A stretch of 27,510 bases of DNA. Origin: Fidelibacterota bacterium UBA7301 (GTDB taxonomy: Bacteria; Fidelibacterota; Marinisomatia; Marinisomatales; TCS55). Every line of letters begins with the position of its first letter. Position 1 is the stretch's first letter. The notes under the pieces are model-generated. The model did no database searches. It was not told the origin of the DNA and was given only the letters and a program-made list of their open reading frames with translations. Below are positions 24,118 to 27,510 of this stretch, one piece after another. Where the stretch lies: the NCBI GenBank assembly GCA_002471845.1, contig DKQT01000013.1:54674-82183 (forward strand). The letters run 5' to 3'. The position numbers and the translations under genes were made by a program.

Positions 24118-25817
24118 GATGATTTAATCTCAACAGTCTGAGGCGCCCAGTCCTGATCTGTATTGGGATTGCTGTACTCATGAGGTCCATGGTAAACCTG
24201 AGGGATTTCTCCGAAATTCCCGTGGGGAATAGGATAATCCATAGTCCATTCCAAAGTAGTAGCTCGCCAAGGATTGGTCTCGGCTACCTTCCCTTTTACT
24301 AATGACCAAACAAAATTAAACAAATACAGTATTTGGAATAATCCCAGAACTAATGCTGCATAAGTGATGAAAACATTCATATCAGCTAGGGGTTGTAAAA
24401 ATTCATATTCGCTCGGATTATAGATACGCCGATGTTGGCCAGCATACCCCACCACCATCATATTAAAAAAGACCAGATTTAAAGTAATAAATGTTCCCCA
24501 AAAATGAATCTTACTCATCAAGGGATTCAGCATACGGCCAAACATGCGCGGAAACCAGTGAGCAATAGCAGCAAAACCTCCAAATAAAACGGAGGCTGCT
24601 AAAGTATAATGAAAGTGCCCCACTACAAACATCGTATCATGGAGATAGATATCTGACGTAACAGTGGCATTATATAGTCCTGTTAAACCGCCCAAACCAA
24701 AGACCCAGATCACAGACATAGTGTAAAGCATTGGTGGATCAAAATGCAATGACCCTCGCCAGAGTGTACCCAGCCAATTGAAAAAGAAAATGGATGAGGG
24801 TATGCTTATCAGTAAAGTGAGAAACATAAAGGCTTTCCCTAGCAAAGGACTCATACCAGTAGTATACATGTGGTGCCCCCAGACAATAGAACTCAATACC
24901 ACAATTGTGCTCATACAGATGGAAGTTACTTTATAACCAAAAGCCGGTTTCCTTGAGTAAATGGCCAATAGATCAGAAACAATACCCCATACGGGGAGTA
25001 TCAGAATATACACTTCCGGGTGTCCGAATATCCAGAAGACATGTTGAAAAAGTAATGGATCTCCGCCACCACCGGCTGCCAAGCGTCCGGCTACAAAGAA
25101 TTGAGTGCCCAGTAACTGATCCAACAGCAACATAATTAGGCCTGCAGCAATTACCGGAACAAAAATGGCGTTTAAAATGGATGTTAACCACAAACCCCAA
25201 ACAGATAATGGCATTCGCCAATACGTCATTCCAGGAGCCCGGAGTCTTATAACTGTAATAATATAATTAATAGCACCCATCATAGTCGCTGCACCCATTA
25301 AGGTAACGGATAAGGTCCAAAATGCCTGCCCTAGACCCGGGATACCTCCGCCGGGTAAACTTAATGGTGGATACGAGGTCCATCCCCCGGAAGCACTTCC
25401 AGCGGGTAAAAAATGAGAGAGTAAAAGAACCACACCAGAGAGGAAAAACGTCCAGAAAGATATCATATTTAAGGTTGGAAAAGCCATATCTCGAGCACCA
25501 ATCTGCAACGGAATAAGAAAATTACCGAAAGCACCGATTAATATGGGAGTTATGGCCCAAAATATCATAATAGTTCCATGCATTGTAAACAATCGATTAA
25601 AACCATCGGGATCGATTATTCCACCAGTACCTTCATACAAAAAGCCCATGAGCCACCAAGGAACCGGCTGCCCCGGATACGCCAATTGCCAGCGTAACAG
25701 CATAGCCTGAAAACCACCAAAGAGTAAGAAAAAAATGCCAAAGAACAGAAACTGTTTACCTATGGTCTTATGGTCAGTAGAGAAAATGTCTTTTCGCCAA
25801 AATGATTCAGAATGCAT
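24114..25817 (-). CDS. coxA: Cytochrome c oxidase subunit I, oxidase 2 (A1-type)
   Basis: A 567-residue catalytic subunit. Ligands by position are His80 (TMHGTIMIF), His266 with Glu268 and Tyr270 (FGHPEVY), the CuB pair His315-His316 (WGHHMYTTG), and two histidines in VVGHFHYTLA. Asp110 in GARDMAFPTLN marks the D channel, so this is also A1-type. It differs widely from oxidase 1 along its length, so it is not a recent duplicate. I chose the ATG at 25817 because it overlaps the subunit II stop by one base (TAATG); the frame is open ten codons further upstream. Confidence 0.96.
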   Translation of the reverse strand: MHSESFWRKDIFSTDHKTIGKQFLFFGIFFLLFGGFQAMLLRWQLAYPGQPVPWWLMGFLYEGTGGIIDPDGFNRLFTMHGTIMIFWAITPILIGAFGNFLIPLQIGARDMAFPTLNMISFWTFFLSGVVLLLSHFLPAGSASGGWTSYPPLSLPGGGIPGLGQAFWTLSVTLMGAATMMGAINYIITVIRLRAPGMTYWRMPLSVWGLWLTSILNAIFVPVIAAGLIMLLLDQLLGTQFFVAGRLAAGGGGDPLLFQHVFWIFGHPEVYILILPVWGIVSDLLAIYSRKPAFGYKVTSICMSTIVVLSSIVWGHHMYTTGMSPLLGKAFMFLTLLISIPSSIFFFNWLGTLWRGSLHFDPPMLYTMSVIWVFGLGGLTGLYNATVTSDIYLHDTMFVVGHFHYTLAASVLFGGFAAIAHWFPRMFGRMLNPLMSKIHFWGTFITLNLVFFNMMVVGYAGQHRRIYNPSEYEFLQPLADMNVFITYAALVLGLFQILYLFNFVWSLVKGKVAETNPWRATTLEWTMDYPIPHGNFGEIPQVYHGPHEYSNPNTDQDWAPQTVEIKSS

Positions 25818-26620
25818 TATTTTAACTCCTTCCAAGCCCAAGCCCAAAATTCGGGAACACCTTCCACTTCTTCAGCGCCCCAGTCATCCAATTCATCTTT
25901 TGTTCCTTCTGGCTCTAATGATCCAAGCCATGAATCAAAATCTTCCTCAGACTCTACAGTAAGGTACCCTTTCATTTTAAAATGGCTGTTTCCACAGAGT
26001 TCTGCACAGGCAATTTCATATTGACCCGTTTCCATGGCCTGAAACCACATGGCGGTCACCATCCCCGGTGTGGCATCCTGCTTGATCCTGAAGTTTGGTA
26101 AATAGAATGAATGGATCACATCATACGTAGTCAACTGGATTACAATTGGTGTATTAACAGGAATATGCATGATGTTTTGCGATGGAACGATATCATCGTC
26201 CGTGCCAAATAATTCATCCTCACCGGCATATCGGAAATTCCAGGCATACTGTTGCGGCATAACCTCAATACGAACAACATCCTTCCCCTTGGGGAAATTC
26301 CAGAATGCTTCTTTCAAATCTTTAAATGACATTGTTTCGATTACCACATCTATTGAAAAGAATACAAGCAGACCCATGGCAACCGTCATGATTAAATGTT
26401 TTTTTTGATTACCATGATCATAGGATGCTTTTGGGTTTTTTCTGGAATTATACCGCCATATAAAAAATACAAGCGCTATAACCACGATAGCAAAATAGAG
26501 AGTAATTACAAAATCAGTGTATTGAATGACCTTATCGATTCGATAACCATCCAACGAAATATCTTTGGGTGGGTCCAAGAACCATATGCCGCCTGGCAGC
26601 AATTTCTTTATTTTTCCCAT
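25817..26620 (-). CDS. coxB: Cytochrome c oxidase subunit II, oxidase 2
   Basis: A 267-residue CuA subunit with two membrane segments (about 35-55 and 74-94). CuA ligands are His170 (VIHSFYLPN) and Cys205, Cys209, His213 and Met216 in CAELCGNSHFKM, with Glu207 in the standard place. The aromatic motif is QQYAWN. There is no fused cytochrome c. The C-terminus carries DELDDWGAEEVEG and then an aromatic end, PEFWAWAWKELK; the DDWG element is shared with oxidase 1 subunit II. AAGGAG precedes the ATG. It is first in its operon, after 123 AT-rich bases that must hold the promoter. Confidence 0.95.
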   Translation of the reverse strand: MGKIKKLLPGGIWFLDPPKDISLDGYRIDKVIQYTDFVITLYFAIVVIALVFFIWRYNSRKNPKASYDHGNQKKHLIMTVAMGLLVFFSIDVVIETMSFKDLKEAFWNFPKGKDVVRIEVMPQQYAWNFRYAGEDELFGTDDDIVPSQNIMHIPVNTPIVIQLTTYDVIHSFYLPNFRIKQDATPGMVTAMWFQAMETGQYEIACAELCGNSHFKMKGYLTVESEEDFDSWLGSLEPEGTKDELDDWGAEEVEGVPEFWAWAWKELK

Positions 26621-26743
26621 TTATTCTCCTTTATACAACATAAAGAATATATAAACTAAATAAATATATTGATACCTTATTATCTTGTTATTTTGGAATT
26701 TTTTGAAACAATATCACTTTAACATTTTATTTTTTCATTGTTG

Positions 26744-27289
26744 TTAATAATTAATCGATTCCTGTATTTCACTTGGACAAAAACAGCAATAACCAATTTC
26801 ATCACATCTTACTTTCATTTCTTCCCACTTGGCAACTTCTGTAATACTTTGCAAAGCTATGGGGTATAATATATTATTTTCTTTATCAATATGCTGACGG
26901 AGCGTGCTACACAGTTCCGATATTAATTGGGATACTTTCTCTACTCGAACTGACCAGTCTCTATCTGAATTTTCTGTTTCACTTTTTAAGTCATGTTTCA
27001 TTTCCCGCATCATTTCATGTTCCATGCGCATGACCTGGGTGGGGCCAGAAATCCCCACTTCTTCAATTGCTGGGAAGAGAACCTGTTCTTCCCGTTGATG
27101 ATGGGGTTCTGCACCGATAATCTTTACTGCCAATTCATTGGCCCGATTCATAAAAACAATGCCATTATTCTGATCATCATCAGAAAGCTGGAGAGCGATC
27201 TCCTGTAGTTCATCCAGCATCGCCAGGATATGTTCATGTTCCTTAACCATTGTTTTAATTATATGTCCTTCTGGTAATTGTTCAAACAT
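26744..27289 (-). CDS. Hemerythrin-like domain protein with C-terminal cysteine cluster
   Basis: A 181-residue four-helix protein likely to hold a di-iron centre. Candidate ligands are His18 or His20 (KEHEHIL), His63/His64 and Glu68 (PHHQREEQVLFPAIEE), His91 (MEHEMM), and His133 with Glu137 (RQHIDKENNILYPIA). The C-terminus has CDEIGYCCFCPSE (Cys162, 168, 169, 171), an ending I recall in other proteins of this group. Related hemerythrins bind oxygen, sense it, or repair iron centres after nitric oxide damage. Its place between an apparent nitrate/nitrite transporter and an oxidase locus fits such a role. AAGGAA precedes the ATG. It is separated from oxidase 2 by 123 bases, so it may be independently transcribed. 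Confidence 0.9.
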   Translation of the reverse strand: MFEQLPEGHIIKTMVKEHEHILAMLDELQEIALQLSDDDQNNGIVFMNRANELAVKIIGAEPHHQREEQVLFPAIEEVGISGPTQVMRMEHEMMREMKHDLKSETENSDRDWSVRVEKVSQLISELCSTLRQHIDKENNILYPIALQSITEVAKWEEMKVRCDEIGYCCFCPSEIQESINY

Positions 27290-27422
27290 AATACTTCATT
27301 TCCTTATTGTTAGCTCATTATTTATTCTTCATCAACATGTTCAACCAGATTTTCTGCAAACATTTTTGCCCAATCATGTGACCATCTTTATATTTTCTAT
27401 CCTCATTTTTCCAGTTTATTTA

Positions 27423-27510
27423 TTATGGATTATCAAATTCTCTTTTAGGTCCCTGGTAATACCACCAGTTAAGCACAAGACAGATTACATAGTAAACAGT
27501 AAATCCGTAT
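27423..27510 (-). CDS. C-terminal end of a membrane protein, possibly NarK-type (NNP) MFS transporter
   Basis: Only 28 complete codons are in the window: YGFTVYYVICLVLNWWYYQG, then PKREFDNP and a stop. A hydrophobic helix ending in LNWWYY followed by a short charged tail resembles the C-terminus of nitrate/nitrite porters. The match is from memory of the family and rests on one helix. It lies upstream of the hemerythrin gene on the same strand. Confidence 0.45.
   Translation of the reverse strand, partial: YGFTVYYVICLVLNWWYYQGPKREFDNP

Noticed and set aside
17611..26620. The two oxidase loci as a recent tandem duplication
   Set aside because: Gene order, subunit count and protein sequences differ throughout; only family motifs are shared.

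Overview
The window reads as chromosomal DNA of a free-living, aerobically respiring Gram-negative bacterium with about 40-45% GC. Most starts have ordinary Shine-Dalgarno sites. A DUF5916 surface-type protein, two aa3-type oxidases and long same-strand gene runs suggest the FCB group, perhaps a marine Neomarinimicrobiota (SAR406)-like lineage. The taxonomy is an inference from family content, not a measured placement. I see no rRNA, tRNA, CRISPR array, insertion sequence or prophage.

Left edge (1-1812, + strand): the end of a FabH-like beta-ketoacyl-ACP synthase III, broken by an in-frame TAG, then a secreted-type dienelactone-hydrolase-family enzyme with visibly higher GC. A gene-free stretch follows (1813-2153).

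Middle (2154-9837, - strand): a tightly spaced run read right to left: GAF/HD-GYP signalling protein, SLC13-type transporter with RCK_C domains, FmdB-type zinc ribbon, MATE exporter, pterin-4a-carbinolamine dehydratase and a DUF5916 protein. Divergent from it (9910-14412, + strand) is a 1500-residue protein: an acyl-CoA-synthetase-like AMP-binding module, then about 900 residues holding a kinase-like segment and a C-terminal GNAT-like segment. It is the most unusual single gene here.

Right half (14501-26620, - strand): two complete but clearly different A1-type heme-copper oxidase loci. Oxidase 1 (21508 to 17611) is ordered I-III-IV-58 aa protein-CxxC protein-II and ends at a strong hairpin. 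After it comes the assembly operon ctaA-ctaB-sco-DUF420, which makes heme A and matures CuA. Oxidase 2 (26620 to 22587) is ordered II-I-III-III-IV, the layout of the Bradyrhizobium CoxMNOP alternative oxidase. It is followed by another small CxxC membrane protein and an Rrf2-type regulator with three cysteines. Downstream of the regulator lies the oxidase 1 promoter, whose -10 box overlaps a perfect 15-base palindrome. Upstream of oxidase 2 are a hemerythrin-like protein and the last 28 codons of what looks like a NarK-type transporter. Together the right half looks like a switchable terminal-oxidase region tied to oxygen or nitrogen-oxide sensing; this reading is inferred from gene order.

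Main points for a second look: the 1500-aa multidomain protein, the pair of small CxxC membrane proteins (one in each oxidase locus), the operator-like palindrome, the amber codon in fabH, and the composition shift inside the oxidase 1 subunit I gene.
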